A DNA stretch of 64,000 nucleotides, taken from Notamacropus eugenii (Eukaryota > Chordata > Mammalia > Diprotodontia > Macropodidae). Below are positions 33,288-45,514 of the stretch, piece after piece. The notes beneath the pieces were generated by a model. It did not search any database and was not told the DNA's origin. It was given only the letters and a program-made list of their open reading frames with translations. Both the position numbers and the translations under genes were made by a program. The stretch lies in NCBI RefSeq assembly GCF_028372415.1, contig NC_092872.1:260921008-260985007 (forward strand), given 5' to 3'. Position 1 is the stretch's first letter, and every line of letters begins with the position of its first letter.

Positions 33288-33504
33288 TCTTTCCACTTCT
33301 TAAGACTGCAAAAAACTTTGATGTTAGATCTCCTAACATCAATCTTTTCCAAGTCAAATTTGTGGCAGCATTTTTAGTGGCTGTTGTTTTTCATCTCCTT
33401 TTCTTTCCCCTTCAGATCCTCTTGTAGATTGTACCTTAGCTTGTGTTTTCCTTATTCTTCATTATTGTTAAATTCTTTTTATTTGGGGAATTTGGGTCGT
33501 GGGG

Positions 33505-33690
33505 TTTATAGGATCATAGAGCTAGAAGGAAGTGAGGTGTCACCTCATTCCCTCTCCTCCTGCCCCCTGCCCGTGTCTTACAGATGAGGAGACAGCCCCA
33601 GAGAGATAAGGTGCCTTGCCCAATGTCACCCAGGGATTGAGCTAGTGAGCTGAGCCAAAATTCAAACCCACACTTAAGCTGTGGCCTAGC
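33505..33690 (-). repeat. MIR-type SINE fragment
   Basis: On + it shows aggatcatagagctagaagg, cttacagatgaggagacagc, then tgccttgcccaatgtcaccc. Confidence 0.6.
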
Positions 33691-33734
33691 TCTCTACGAA
33701 AGGGTAAGTGCACCCTCAGCCCTTGTGGGTTTCA

Positions 33735-33900
33735 TCACAGAGGCAATGTGGTACGGTACAGCGCCTACTGTGCTAGAGCCCCTGGTTTCCTCCCTCATAG
33801 CCTGTTTCACCAAGGACAAGCCATGGAACCTCTCTCAGCCTCAGTTTTCTTATCTGTAAAATAAGGTAGTTGGACTGGATGATAGCTCTAAATTAGGTGC
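33735..33900 (+). repeat. MIR-type SINE fragment
   Basis: Shows caatgtggtacggtacagcg, agcctcagttttcttatctg, then ggtagttggactggatgata. It stands tail to tail with the copy just upstream. Confidence 0.6.
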
Positions 33901-34489
33901 TGAATAGAATCCTTTTCCTTCAGATTCTCATTTCTACAATGAATTGGATAAATTAAGAGTTGAAAAGTCATAAGGAAGAAAAAAAATCAAGACAGAAGGG
34001 AACAGTTATGAAATTGAATTTTGGAAATTGCATGAAATTGGGTGGTACACTAAGGATCTCTTCCCCTTTTTCATATTATTATCCAGTATACCTTTGGGGA
34101 AACATCTTAACTCACATCTCCGGCTCGAAACTTCTCTCATTTGTCTTTGCAAAACATGCATGACACCAAGTTATTACTAGTGTTTCATTTTAGTCTTTAA
34201 TGAGTCTTATTAATAAACTTTGATTTATTTTGATGTTTTGACATTTTTCCTGACTTAAATTCATCTTAAGTTCATTAAGATTTTTGCTGGATATTTTTCA
34301 TGAAAGTTCACCCTAGCAATGTCAGTTGGCAGTACTAAAACAATATCAAAAGTATTTTAGACATCCACTAAAGACAATTTGAACTGTATTACTGGTAAGC
34401 CACCAGTGGTTCACATTAATACTTACTTACTGCTTCCATTTGATGTTAAACTAAACTACAAGAATAATAATATCACCTTATGTTATTTC

Positions 34490-34690
34490 ATTTCCATTTT
34501 ATAAAGTGCTTTCATTTTACTCATTTAATCCCAAGAGTAGCCTCATAAGGTAGACAGAAGAGGTATTATCCCCATATCCCCATTTTACAGTGACAAATCT
34601 GAATGGCAGAAAGGTTGCCCCCAGTCACCTTGCTTAGAAAGTTTCAGAGCTGGGGATAGAATTGTATCTTCTTACCTTTAGTTCACTGTT
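34490..34690 (-). repeat. MIR-type SINE fragment
   Basis: On + it shows ttataaagtgctttcatttt, cctcataaggtagacagaag, then atccccattttacagtgaca. Confidence 0.5.
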
Positions 34691-37600
34691 ACTTCTGCTA
34701 CACAAATTAGGGATGGAGGAGGCAAAGACAGGTAGAATTCTTAAGTCTTTCCTTGAGTGAAAATTAAAGCTTTTAGAAGCCTTTAAAAAGTGGCAAGGAA
34801 TTCCTGGTGAGCACTGTTGCATTCAAGGCAGCCTAAGAAAGTGACAACAGGCTGCATTTAGAGTCTTCATTAGATTAAGGAATATAATGAAAGAGTCCAG
34901 CATGACATACGTTTTGCTAGATTAGGGTTTCTTTTGGAAGGCCTGATAAATGACTTAGTTAAGTGCCATTTAGTATTGAAAATGTTTCCATATGGAGGTG
35001 AAACATCAACGGGAGACCATTTGCGAAATTCTTCTAGTAAGTCTTCTCTAATTTCAGTTAAGGATATATGTGGAAATCAAGAATTTTGAAGAAACAGTGA
35101 ATTTGGATGGGATACAGATGGTTTGTGTTCTTAAAAATACTAGTTTAATCTTGTTCTTATCCTTAATATTTCCAAGTAAGTCGATTAAAATCTGAATTTT
35201 CACACTAACATTTTAAGAAAAACATTGGAAGAAGTAGGACTTTTACAGACATTCTGGTTTTGTGGCTAATGTAGAGCTTGATGAAAAAGTGACTTAGATG
35301 ATAAATAGCACTTCTGAGGATTATGGAAGTGACTTTTTAACTGCTTGTATGGATTGTTAGTGTACTCCAAGTACCTGTCAAACTGTCAGTTTTCCTGATC
35401 TTAAGAAGTTATTCACAATTTCAGCCTAGTTTTAATATTTGAAATAATACCTACACCCAAGTCAAGAAAAATATTTTTCCTTATAAAAACAAAAAAAAAT
35501 GAAGAATACTGTTTCATAGTTTGAAAATAGCTTCTGTTAACTGTTTGGTATAACAAAACCTCTTTTTAAAGTTGATTTAAGCTATGCGCTTATACCATCA
35601 GGGAAAGGATTGCTTAGTTTTTATTATGTCTATTTACATGCATTTCAGACAGTTGGTCAGTAATTACTGGCAAAATTGTCAGTGTAAATTCTGGATTGTT
35701 GAAATTTTATTTAATCTTTAGCATTCTCATTACTATACATGATATAACAATTTATGCTTTCTATTTTAAATTGGAAATTATAGATTGTATAGTTTGAAAA
35801 AGATTGACAGATAAAAATTAATAAAATTTTCTTAAGGAGCAATTTTATTTGAATTTGATTTTAAAAGTTTGATCTGAAGAATTTTTAAAGTTATTTTCTA
35901 AAAGAAATTCATTTCTTGGAATGAAGTATTTTCACAACTTCCTAAGTATACATTTTAAAAGTTTTAAATGAGTGCAATATATTTAAATGTCAGGTCCTGT
36001 CATATAATTTGAGATCTAGTAACCTTTTAAGATTTTTTTTTTTAGTGTATAATTAAGAGGTAGCTTCACTTGTGTACACAGCTGACAAAAGAAAGAGTAA
36101 GTTGCTCGAATAAAAAGCACAAATGAGATAAATACTTTGAGAAGCCAGCTTAGCTCTTTCTCCCACACAATTGATTAGTAGGAAATTGTAATTTACCCTT
36201 GCAGGGTTGTGTTTTTTTTTTTTGTTATTCAGTTAGAAGCAGCTTAAGAATTTTAATGGAAAACTATTAGCGACTAAAAATGTATCCTTATTTTCCCTGA
36301 GAGTATTTGACTTATTAAAAATGGGACTGTCACAAAAATTTAGTTTTTCTGTTCACAAAAACAGTAGTTGGTAGATCCATTTTATGTTTCCATTCTACCT
36401 TGTTTGAGTTTTCTTTGTTGTGGTGAAAATAACAAAATGTACAATTGTATTGTTTTTTTAAGACCCAGATATAAGACTAAACGGTGCATTCCAGGGAGAT
36501 AAACTTTATTTTAACTTCTGACCTGTTACTATGTATCAAATGCACAGTAGACAAAGTAGCATTCAAATTATCTTAAAATTAATAAGGCTTACTTTGGGAA
36601 GTGGAGTCATTGTTCATTGGATGCTATTACAGACTAACCTGAGGAGTTTCTTTGACCAAATTTTTTAATACAAGGTTGTTACTAAAACCTCTAAATATAA
36701 GTATTTGATTTTTTTGAATCTGATCCAGTTTATTGTAGCAGTGGAAATGTTTTCTGGCATTCGTATTATAAATTAACAGTTCACTTGAGTCACTCAAATT
36801 CATTCACTTTAGCCTGGTATAGAACATGCTTAAGAAAATGGTGGTGTAAGTCTACGTAAAAATGTTAATACATTTCCACTAGGTCTCTGCCACAACTAGA
36901 ATCAACTTTTTTAGGAGCTTGGGATAGTGAGTGGTCTCTTACATTTGACATTTTTGATTGAACAGCCATTCATGTATATGATGAGCCTAGTTCCTATTGC
37001 TAGTCCTTTGCCATTTTGTTTATTGCAAAGATATGACATTTCGGAAGAAAAATTTCCATGAGGAGATCCATTTATAAGTTGTAAAAATTATGGGCTGCTG
37101 GTAGCTCAGTAGTACTACTACTTTCATATTTTGTAGTTACAAGATAAAGCCACTAAATTAAAAATAAATACTTATGATAGAGAAATGTAGAATTAGAGTG
37201 GCTTTCCTTTTTCCTAATCAAAATTTGGTTGCTGAAGATCTTGTATTGTGAAAATCATGAGTACTGATCTGGTCAGAGCTTGCTCTGGACTTTCATTTGG
37301 CAGAATCAGGTCAGGTGGCAGTATCAGGTAAAGGGAAATAAGAAACATCCTTATATATTTATCCTTTTTTTTTTTTTTAGAAATCTATTCAGGAAAAGGA
37401 AAAATAGGATAGGATCAGTGTTGAATATGAAAGGGAACTGTGTAAGAGAACTTTAGATATGACTGTTCTATTCAGTTATGTTATTTTTTTCACAGAAAGT
37501 TTTAAAAAGGTTTTATCATTTGGTATGCTTGATTTGTGGATAGAATCAAAAAGATAGCAAAGAGGGATTTTGTTTTTTGTTTTGTGAATTAATATCCCTG

Positions 37601-37998
37601 TTCTACACTAAGAAACCTAGTGGAGAGAAAACTGTGTTTGAAATAGGTAAGAAACCATAAGATCAATGAAAATGAAACATTATGTTCTGGGATTTCTAGT
37701 GTATTCCAGAATCCTAATCTGTGCCAGTTTAGTTGTAAAGAAGATTAGGACCAATAATAAAATAATGTGTTAATTATGGGAGCACACTGGAGAGTACTTT
37801 GGGCATGGGTATAAGTATGTTTTGTTTAATTCAATGCTGGCTTTAAACTCTTTTTCTAAAATGGTTAATATTTTCATCACTTTGTTAACTTTTGAGAGTT
37901 GTGCTCTGGTCATTGTATGAGAAAATGCCATGCCATGCCATTTGAACAGATTATATGTTTCTGTGTTTGACTGAGCTCTCTTTTCTTCCCCCTCCTAG
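34691..37998 (+). other. HERC4 intron 3, last part, nothing recognised
   Basis: A 3.3-kb AT-rich stretch with no supported mobile element or gene. It ends in a polypyrimidine tract and the acceptor cctcctag at 37991-37998. Confidence 0.5.
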
Positions 37999-38075
37999 AA
38001 ATATTAAAAGTTTGACAGATATTCAGATAGTACAGATTGCTTGCGGTTACTATCATTCCCTTGCACTCTCAAAAG
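37999..38075 (+). CDS. HERC4: HERC4 exon 4: RCC1 repeat (residues 129-154)
   Basis: A short 77-base exon with acceptor cctcctag and donor aaag/gtaagc. It completes split Arg129, encodes NIKSLTDIQIVQIACGYYHS (130-149) and LALSK, and ends with the first base of codon 155. The ACGYYHSLAL phrase is the conserved RCC1 strand with its Cys-Gly and His. Very close to mammalian HERC4 as I recall it. Its length is not a multiple of three, so skipping it would shift the frame. Confidence 0.95.
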
Positions 38076-39454
38076 GTAAGCATCTTTTTTTGTTTGTTTT
38101 TCTTAATAGCATTATTCTTGATAGTTGTAGGGAGTAAATGTACTAAGCTATCATTTGATAAATCTCATGGATAGCTTATTTGTTGTGAGAAAACCTTAGG
38201 GCTGAGGTGCTTCCCACAGATGTCACATCAGGACTTTGTCCTCAATTTCCTGCCTGCTTTTTGTTCTCGTCTTAGCTTTTTCTGTGGCAATGTTTTTGGA
38301 AAAGCCAGAGCATATGGTGCCATCTGGGTCTCATTTTTACTACCAATATCCATAAATGAGGGCAGAGTTTATGTGACCTTATGTTCCCCTGTAGGGAGTT
38401 TTTGCATTATTTAATGGCATGTCCAGTGACATGCTTTTCCTGACTGAGCTGGAAAGATTGGAGAGAGGATTGATTCTAATGTCCTTCCTTCATGAAATAT
38501 CAGTCCAGTGAAATATACAATATCATAATGAACTTTATATCACTGATGTGCCATTTTGGTCACATTGCTCATCTTGCCAGTTATAAATCTGTTAACTGTT
38601 AAGGCACCATATGTAAAATTCATCAAACTTACATGTATAAAGACAGCACAGGATCCATGTTTCACATCTATGTAGTAAAGTGATGAACACTCTGGCATAA
38701 GATCCATTTGTTTAATCTGTGGATTATTTCTTTGATGTTCCAAAACAGCAGGAATGCATCACCAAAAATGATGCTTACCCAGCTAACCAAATCTTATGCC
38801 ACTTCTATTCAGCAGGAAGGCAAGTGCACACCTGTTGTCTGTGTAGAGCAAGAGGAAAAATTTTGTCTTTTTTGGCATTGATAAACAGACCAAGTCATAC
38901 TACAGCTTTGTCCAATTGAGCTAACAGTTGATTTTATACCATTTTGATTATGAGCACAGAGAAACTTCTGAGCAGTCACTTCACCTTTGCTGTTAAATTG
39001 ATGCAGATTGAGCCCACTTTCACCTAAAGGCACCATTAAATCATTAACACTGTTAAACTAAAATGTCAGTCTTTGAGGGCAACATAGAGATATTTGGAAA
39101 ATAGAAAATAAATATGTTAACTGAAGGTAGTCTTATTTGATGACATTGGCACACTAAATATATTTGTGATCTCTCTTGCATTTGTCACTCTTGACATTAC
39201 AGTGTTTCTTGTGGAGTAGAGTGAGTGAGTGATGTTTATGAAGACATTCAAATAGATAGTCTAATATAAGTTTTCCTATGTACACATTCACGTATGTGCC
39301 CTCTTTAAAGTCACCAAATAAGCATATAAGATGATGTATTTTTCCTGAACTTCCAGTACAGTGTGTTTTAATCAGCCTTTAGGCTGGCCTATATTTTACG
39401 TTCATTTTTTTCCCCTTCATACTACACTTTTATCATGATGAAATTGAGTGATCA
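38076..39454 (+). other. HERC4 intron 4, first part, nothing firmly recognised
   Basis: The region 38220-39060 carries two minus-strand frames (67 and 75 codons) and an even texture suggesting an old repeat, but I could not assign it. No gene is supported. Confidence 0.4.
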
Positions 39455-39995
39455 CAGGGGTCAGCAAACTTTTTATGTAAAGGTCCAGGTAGTAAATATT
39501 TTAGACTTTGTAAACCAAGAGGCAAAATCAAGGATATCATGTAGGTATTTATGTAACAAGGCTGAAACCAACTTTCTACAAATTTTTATTGACTTAATTG
39601 AAAATTTAATGATGACAACAATTGAATGCAATTTTGTTTTGTGTGTGTAGTACAAGTCTGCTAAAGAGAAGAATAAACTTCTCTTTTGGGGGATAATATT
39701 TTGCTTAATTGCAGTTTGGAATTAAGGTCCCCTATCATCAAAATGTGATTGCAAGTGTTCATCTGTTAATGCTGATCTGAAATGAGATTTTATGGAATGA
39801 GAAGCACCACCTATGCTCTCTTTTGTAATCACGCACCTCTACCATGTCGTGTAAGAGCAGCTATAGAGGATATGGAATGGGGTTGACTCTTCCCGTACAA
39901 CTTTTAAAATGTGAAAACCAGGCTTAGTTCTTGGACTGTGCAGAAAGAGGTGTCAGGCTGGACGTGGTCCATGGGCCATCATTTGCTGATTCCGC
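39455..39995 (+). mobile_element. hAT-Charlie-type non-autonomous element (MER3/MER33-like)
   Basis: It starts caggggtcagcaaacttttt, then aaaggtccaggtagtaaata and ttttagactttg. It ends gtggtccatgggccatcatt and tgctgattccgc, the expected inverted counterpart. These are the hallmarks of a well-known eutherian and marsupial hAT-Charlie MITE. An 8-bp duplication was not found. The exact subfamily name is uncertain. Confidence 0.65.
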
Positions 39996-40594
39996 ACTTA
40001 TGTATCATGTTATCACAGGAAATGATGCGATAATGACATGATCACTTGCTTATAATTATTATATAAAGTGATTCATACATTCTCATGTCTCCTATACCAG
40101 TGCTTTTCCTATTCAGAACCAAACTCACTAGAGTTTCTTAACTTGATGTCTATAAAGCTGTTTGTTCTTTCTAAAAAATTTCATTTGTCTTATCTAAAAG
40201 TTTTACTCTTCTATCTCTGCCTGAAGGAATTTTACCGATCTAGAATGGATCATTGAAATTCCCAATTACTACTTACTTTTTTAGATTTTCAGTCTCTGAA
40301 ATAGTTCCATTTTGCGGGTGAAAACTTAAATTTAGGAAAAGAGGAGGTAGAGCTAGTTAAGAGTTTTCTTAGTTCTCTGCCCTACTTTTTCAGTATTAGT
40401 TTAGAATTAGACTATGAAGAGAGAGAGGAAAGCTTGCTGTGTATTTATTTTTATCATCTAGTATAAGTTAGAGCTTGAGTACCCACCATATCATTTATGA
40501 TTCTCATTGCCATAGCATTTTAAAGTCTCCTGAATGTTTTCTGTTGATTTAGATAATGTGAGGATTATTGTCCCAGTGTTAACAAGCTCAGAAA

Positions 40595-40765
40595 GAAGCA
40601 GTATAGCCTAATGGAAAGAGGGCTGGGTTTGGAGGCAGGAGCCCTGGAGTCACCTGCTGGTGTCCCGACTTAGGGGCCATTTCATGTCACCTGGTCAGGT
40701 TGAACTGTGAGCAGGTTGGACTAATGGATCTCAAAGTTCCCTTTTTCCTTTAAATTTATGATCCC
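40595..40765 (+). repeat. MIR-type SINE fragment
   Basis: Shows cagtatagcctaatggaaag, ggaggcaggagccctggagt, then gttggactaatggatctcaa. Sense orientation. Confidence 0.6.
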
Positions 40766-41273
40766 AGTATAGCCTCCTCCTGACAGAGTTGCAGCTTAAC
40801 CTCTTTTCACTCTGCTGCCTTGGCAGGCTTTGAGTTGATGACCTTGAGATCTTAGACTGTTTTTTGTAGAACAAACCCAGAGTCAGGTGACTGAAACCAG
40901 GCAACTTCTTTTGGGTGTAGTGAACCCTGGCCTGCCACATAAGTTTTGGACTTATCATTTAGGACATGCTGTTTTGAGAGAGAGAAGAAATCTATTATAG
41001 AGGGCAAAAAAGGGAACATTTTCACAAAACAACAACCAAATTGAAATATTCTGACCATAATAGGTGATAAATTAAAACCAATTTTATATCAGTTCAAATT
41101 CACAGAAAGCATAAAAATTTTTTTTGAAGTCTTATTCTAAGGATGGGTGAGCCTATGACTTTGGTATTTTCTTCTAGTACTTTTGCTTGCCTAAAGTATA
41201 TTGCTTTTTGACTTTTGTCTGGCTCAAAGGAAGAGAGTGAGAAGCCTCCTGAGGCTGCTTATTTATGTTTTTG

Positions 41274-41299
41274 ACAGAGAGAGGAGAGAGAGAGAGAAC
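41274..41299. repeat. GA-rich simple repeat
   Basis: Runs of agagagaggagagagagaga. Short. Confidence 0.75.
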
Positions 41300-41384
41300 A
41301 TGATAGCATATGTAATGTATTATGTGGGAAGAGATAACTTTAGATTAATTGATTTCATCCATATAATCCCATTTTGCTTTGGGG

Positions 41385-41615
41385 AAAAGGAAGAGAATAA
41401 ACATTTATATAGATGCTCCCATATGCTAGGCACTGTGCTAAGCACTTTAGAGATTTATCTCATTTAATCTTCACAACAGTCCTGTGAGGGGCAGGCAAAC
41501 AAAGGTTAAGTGACTTGCCTAGGATCACCCCGCTAGTGAGTATTTGAAGTCAGATTTGAATTCAGATTTTTCTCACTCCAGGTACAGCCCTTTATCCCCT
41601 GCCAGTGTCCCTCTG
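41385..41615 (-). repeat. MIR/THER1-type SINE
   Basis: On + it shows aaacatttatatagatgctc, ctaggcactgtgctaagcac, ggttaagtgacttgcctagg, then gtcagatttgaattcag. Full length apart from a deletion where the gaggaaactgag part should be. Confidence 0.7.
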
Positions 41616-42583
41616 TCATCATTTCATGATATGCTTTGCTTGCCATCTTGATAGTATTTGCTACCATTATGAAGGTATTCATTTTTTACACTTGTAGCTA
41701 AAGTAAATGATTTGTGATTTGTATCCACTTGTAGTATGATTGCACCTAAAAGAGGTATTTGTGAAAGGAAGGAGGAGGGGATCTTGAATTGGTGAAACCT
41801 CTAAACTGAAGACTTGTTTTATTGTCTTTAAAAGAAATGAAATTTTATTACTTTGATGGATATTTAACAGCACAAACTTAAGGCTAACAAAATATTGTCT
41901 AGTAGAGGTCCTCTTAGATCAGCTTAACGTATGGATAAGCAATATGCAGAATTAGCATGCTAACCTGGTTTTATAAGTATTAAAGAAGTTTTTCATAAGC
42001 AGTCTAGACACCTCCTTATGTAGACTGGATTTTGTAGCCAGTACAGTAAGAGGATTTACTATGGTCATATCCCTCCTGCAGAGTTTTGACTTATTTGGAT
42101 AGTGCACTTCCTTGCACCATCATCCACAAGAACGTGGCTAAAATTTTATAATAGGAGTGTTGCTTTTTGTCATTTCCCAGCAATTGATGGTAAATAAAAT
42201 AATCCTTACCTTGCTTTGTGATAGTTTCTGCCTGGTTAGTGTATTACTCAGACTTAAAAAATGCATCAACACAGAACATCTAACTAGTCAGCATCTAATG
42301 TTTCCATTTGAATTTTAAGTGTGACTAAAAAATCAATAGAATAATGATCAGTGCAGCTTCTCTTGGATATTTACAATTTGATTCAGTTCACCAGACATTT
42401 CTTTAATATATGCCAGATGCTTGGATATGAAGACAAAGACTAAAATATTTCCTGCCCTCTGGGAGCTTATACTTTATAAAAGATGAGAAGAAAAACCTTG
42501 AATGATTTGTTGATTGAAGAAACTTTTAAATAAAATGTATTGATACGGGTGATATGAATTCATCCTTTTTTTTTCTTTTGCAG

Positions 42584-42805
42584 GAAGTGAAGTTTTTTCC
42601 TGGGGACAGAATAAGCATGGCCAATTGGGTTTAGGCTTTGAGTTGAAAAGGCAGAGTTCCCCGCAGCTGCTTAAGTCTCTCCTTGGAATCCCATTCAGTC
42701 AAGTAGCCGCAGGTGGAGCCCACAGTTTTGTTCTCACTCTTTCAGGAGCTATCTTTGGATGGGGACGGAACAAATTTGGTCAACTAGGTCTTAATGATGA
42801 AAATG
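42584..42805 (+). CDS. HERC4: HERC4 exon 5: RCC1 repeats (residues 155-228)
   Basis: The acceptor ttttcttttgcag and the donor aatg/gtaggt flank 222 bases that keep the frame. Encoded sequence has [15 protein letters not shown] (158-172) and [20 protein letters not shown] (195-214), then [14 protein letters not shown] (215-228), two RCC1 blade joints. The variable loop at 173-180 (FELKRQSS) differs from the human protein as I recall it, while the flanks are nearly identical. It begins by completing Gly155 and ends with the first base of Asp229. At exactly 74 codons, it could be skipped without a frameshift. Confidence 0.96.
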
Positions 42806-42954
42806 GTAGGTTCCCATTGCCATCTATCTAGAATAGTTTCTCGGTGAAAGAGTCTAAACCTCTTTATCGATCCTTTTATGTTGAACCTTTAGTGTATCCT
42901 GACAGCCTGAGGCTGGCACCTAATAATTCTTGTCCTATAAGATCACACACCTTC

Positions 42955-43140
42955 GAGAAGTCATCACATGACAGTGCAAAGAACAGTCACACAGCTGACT
43001 AGTTCTAGTCTCATCTTTGCCTTGCAGGGCCTTGGAGGTTAAGGAAAATGGTAGCTACTCTTGGTCTTCATTTTTTCACTTACAGAATGAAGGGGGTCAG
43101 ACTCTCAAGTCATTTTCAGCCCTCAGAGTCTCTAAGGGGA
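42955..43140 (+). repeat. MIR-type SINE fragment, decayed
   Basis: Shows acagctgactagttctagtc, cttcattttttcacttacag, then ggtcagactctcaagtcat. The order is that of a MIR. Confidence 0.45.
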
Positions 43141-43447
43141 CCAAAGTCCACTTAGGTAGATCTCAGAAATGGGACTCAGATGTTCTGAGTGTTAAATGGT
43201 TCAGCAATGAAAGTGTGTGTTTTAAAGTTCAATACATTTAGAGTTTCAAAAGGCCATAACTTATTGAGAGGCAAGTTGTATATTAAGATGTGAGAGTTAC
43301 CTGAGAGGGGGGCAGTTGGACTGATGATCTCCGGCAACAGCTGGTGTTGATAAGCAGATAATTATGCAAATGTACAGTCTATGGGGTCCTACTTGGCAAA
43401 GCGAAGTTTGTTAAAAAACATATCTCCTACAGAATAGTTTACGTTTT

Positions 43448-43705
43448 TTAAGGCATAGAGGTGGCACAGTTTACATAGTGCTGGGCCTGGAGTCAGGAAG
43501 GACCTGAGTTAAAACTTGGCCTTGACATTTCCTAGCTGACTCTGGGCACATTACTTAGCCTCTGCCTCAGTTTCCCCATCTGTAAAATTGGGATAATAAT
43601 AGCATTTTCTTCCCAGGGTTGTTGTGATGATTAAATGAGATAGTATTTGAAAAGTACTTTGCAAATCCTAAAGCATGATATGATTGTTAGTTATTGTTAT
43701 AGTTA
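43448..43705 (+). repeat. MIR/THER1-type SINE, full length
   Basis: Runs from gaggtggcacagtttacata through gggcctggagtcaggaagga, ctctgcctcagtttccccat and gggttgttgtgatgattaaa to gttagttattgttat. Confidence 0.8.
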
Positions 43706-43938
43706 TATAGCATTTCACTATAAAACCCTTTCTACTTGAGTTTTAAGATTTTTTTCACCTTTGAAAATGATAAGTCAGGAATTGAGAACTTAATTTATTG
43801 TTAAGAGATAGGGATAGGGATTATTAGAGATAGATTTAGTCCTATCAGAATGTGGAATTTCCCAGGTGAGGAAACTCCATCTCCGAGTGCAATTTAGCAT
43901 CTTTTCTGCAACTCAGGGTCTTAGAGAATTATTTTGGA

Positions 43939-44141
43939 CCAATGTGTCAAACATGCAGCCCACAACACTCCCAAGTATGTCCCAAACCAGATGAAAATGT
44001 AATTAAGAAATGTTTAACAAATAAAAATTAAAAAGAACATAGATAATATTACATTTGAAAATTAAATAAAAAATGTGGCCCTGCAGTGGTCCTTAGGTAC
44101 AATTTAGTGGCCTCTGTATCTTTTTGAGTTTGATGTCATTG
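43939..44141. mobile_element. Second copy of the hAT-like MITE
   Basis: Homologous in inverse orientation to 2341-2513: the complement here contains ttttatttgttaaacatttc and attacattttcatctggttt, matching ttttatttattttgttaaaa and attacattttagtctggttg there. Ends carry gtgtcaaac and gtttgatgtcattg. It is about 30 bp longer. Confidence 0.55.
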
Positions 44142-44279
44142 AGAAGTGCCGTGGTTGATGCCAGGATATGTCACATAGGCCTTGCCAACTTTGTGGTTGG
44201 CTCTCTATCTCTTATCCCATGCTTCCTCTTGATTTATCATAAATAATTTTTAGGTACGTCAAATAAAAAGTGCTTGAGC

Positions 44280-44660
44280 AGGTTTGAAGAACAGAGTGGT
44301 ACCAGTGGATAGAAAGCTGACCTGAAGTCAGGAAGATAACGTTCAAGGCCTGCCACTGACCAACAGTGACGTGAGATCTCAGAGCACTCTCAGGCAATCA
44401 AGCTGTTGCAAAGAAGGTCCCAACCTGTATTGGGACTGCAGCTGGTTCATTCCCTGAGACTTCGATACTCCCGTGAAATTCTAAGTCTATCCCTGTCCTT
44501 ACATGGTATGAGCTTCTCACTGAACCCTGACCTGCCTGGGAAAAGAGACATCAGTGATGAAAAGCCTGAGACTCCGAATGTCTGGCAAAGGGTCAAATAG
44601 CTGTTTGTAACAGAGTGAGGCCCGGAACCCACATCACCTGATTCTTACTCCATGGTGTCT
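44280..44660 (+). repeat. Degenerate tRNA-head SINE fragment
   Basis: 44295-44345 resembles a SINE head (agtggtaccagtggatagaa, then ctgaagtcaggaagataacg). The remainder is too decayed to assign. Confidence 0.35.
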
Positions 44661-45029
44661 TTCACCATGCCACACCACTTCTCGTGTTCTTCTGAAAGTA
44701 TTCTAACATTTTGTGCTTTAACCTTTGAGGCTAGTTTATATTTGACAACGGGGGTTACAGTCTAGAGATACCAGTTCCACATTGTCATTCCATGTTGCTT
44801 AAAAGTTTATCTCTACAACATAATGTTTCGTTGTATCACTGGTTCTTAATTTAAAATGTATGGAGTTGATCCCCCCAGGGTCTTGCCTTTTCAATGTGAG
44901 TTAGTTTTTCTATTTGTTTGCTGCTCGACTTAGGAAATTCAACTGATAACTTCAGCAAACATTTAATAAGTGTACAAGGTGGTGCATGAGGACCTGGGGA
45001 TATGAAGACAGCTGTCTTCAGGAGAGCAC

Positions 45030-45292
45030 CACAGTGTGTAGAGTGCCAGACCTGGAGCTGGGGGATGACCTGAAATCAAATTTGGCCTCAGATACTTGCT
45101 AGCTGGGTGACCCTGGGCAAATTACTTAGCCTTTGTTTGCCTCAGTTTCCCCATTTATAAAATGGGAATAATCATAGCACCTACCTCTTAGTGTTGTTAT
45201 GAAGATCAAACAAGAGAATAATTATAAGGTGTTTACTTAGCACCGTGCCTGGTACGTAATAAGTGCTATACAAATGTTAGCTATCTTTATTA
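45030..45292 (+). repeat. MIR/THER1-type SINE, full length
   Basis: Shows gtgtgtagagtgccagacct, ggcctcagatacttgctagc, gtgaccctgggcaaattact, tgcctcagtttccccattta, then aatgttagctatctttatta. It ends about 130 bases before exon 6. Confidence 0.8.
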
Positions 45293-45422
45293 ATTCATTG
45301 TATGTTCCCATCAGAGTTGTATTCAAGGAAAACAAATTAAACCTCAGTAAAGTAAATATGTGACAAATAATTTTAAAATTAAATGCCTTTAAGAGTGTTA
45401 ACATTTTTGCTTAAATTTTCAG

Positions 45423-45514
45423 ATAGATTTGTTCCTAATTTGCTGAAGTCATTAAGATCACAGAAAATAGTTTATATTTGTTGTGGAGAAGATCATACAG
45501 CAGCTCTTACTAAG
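45423..45514 (+). CDS. HERC4: HERC4 exon 6: RCC1 repeat (residues 229-259)
   Basis: Ninety-two bases between the acceptor taaattttcag and the donor taag/gtataa. It completes Asp229, encodes RFVPNLLKSLRSQKIVYICC (230-249) and GEDHTAALTK (250-259), and ends at a codon boundary. CCGEDHTAAL is the conserved RCC1 strand. Near-identical to mammalian HERC4 as I recall it. The donor gtataa is less ideal than the others. Confidence 0.95.

Noticed and set aside
38540..39036. Two minus-strand frames (67 and 75 codons) as an old transposon gene
   Set aside because: No motif could be assigned to a known transposase or reverse transcriptase; left as unrecognised intron.
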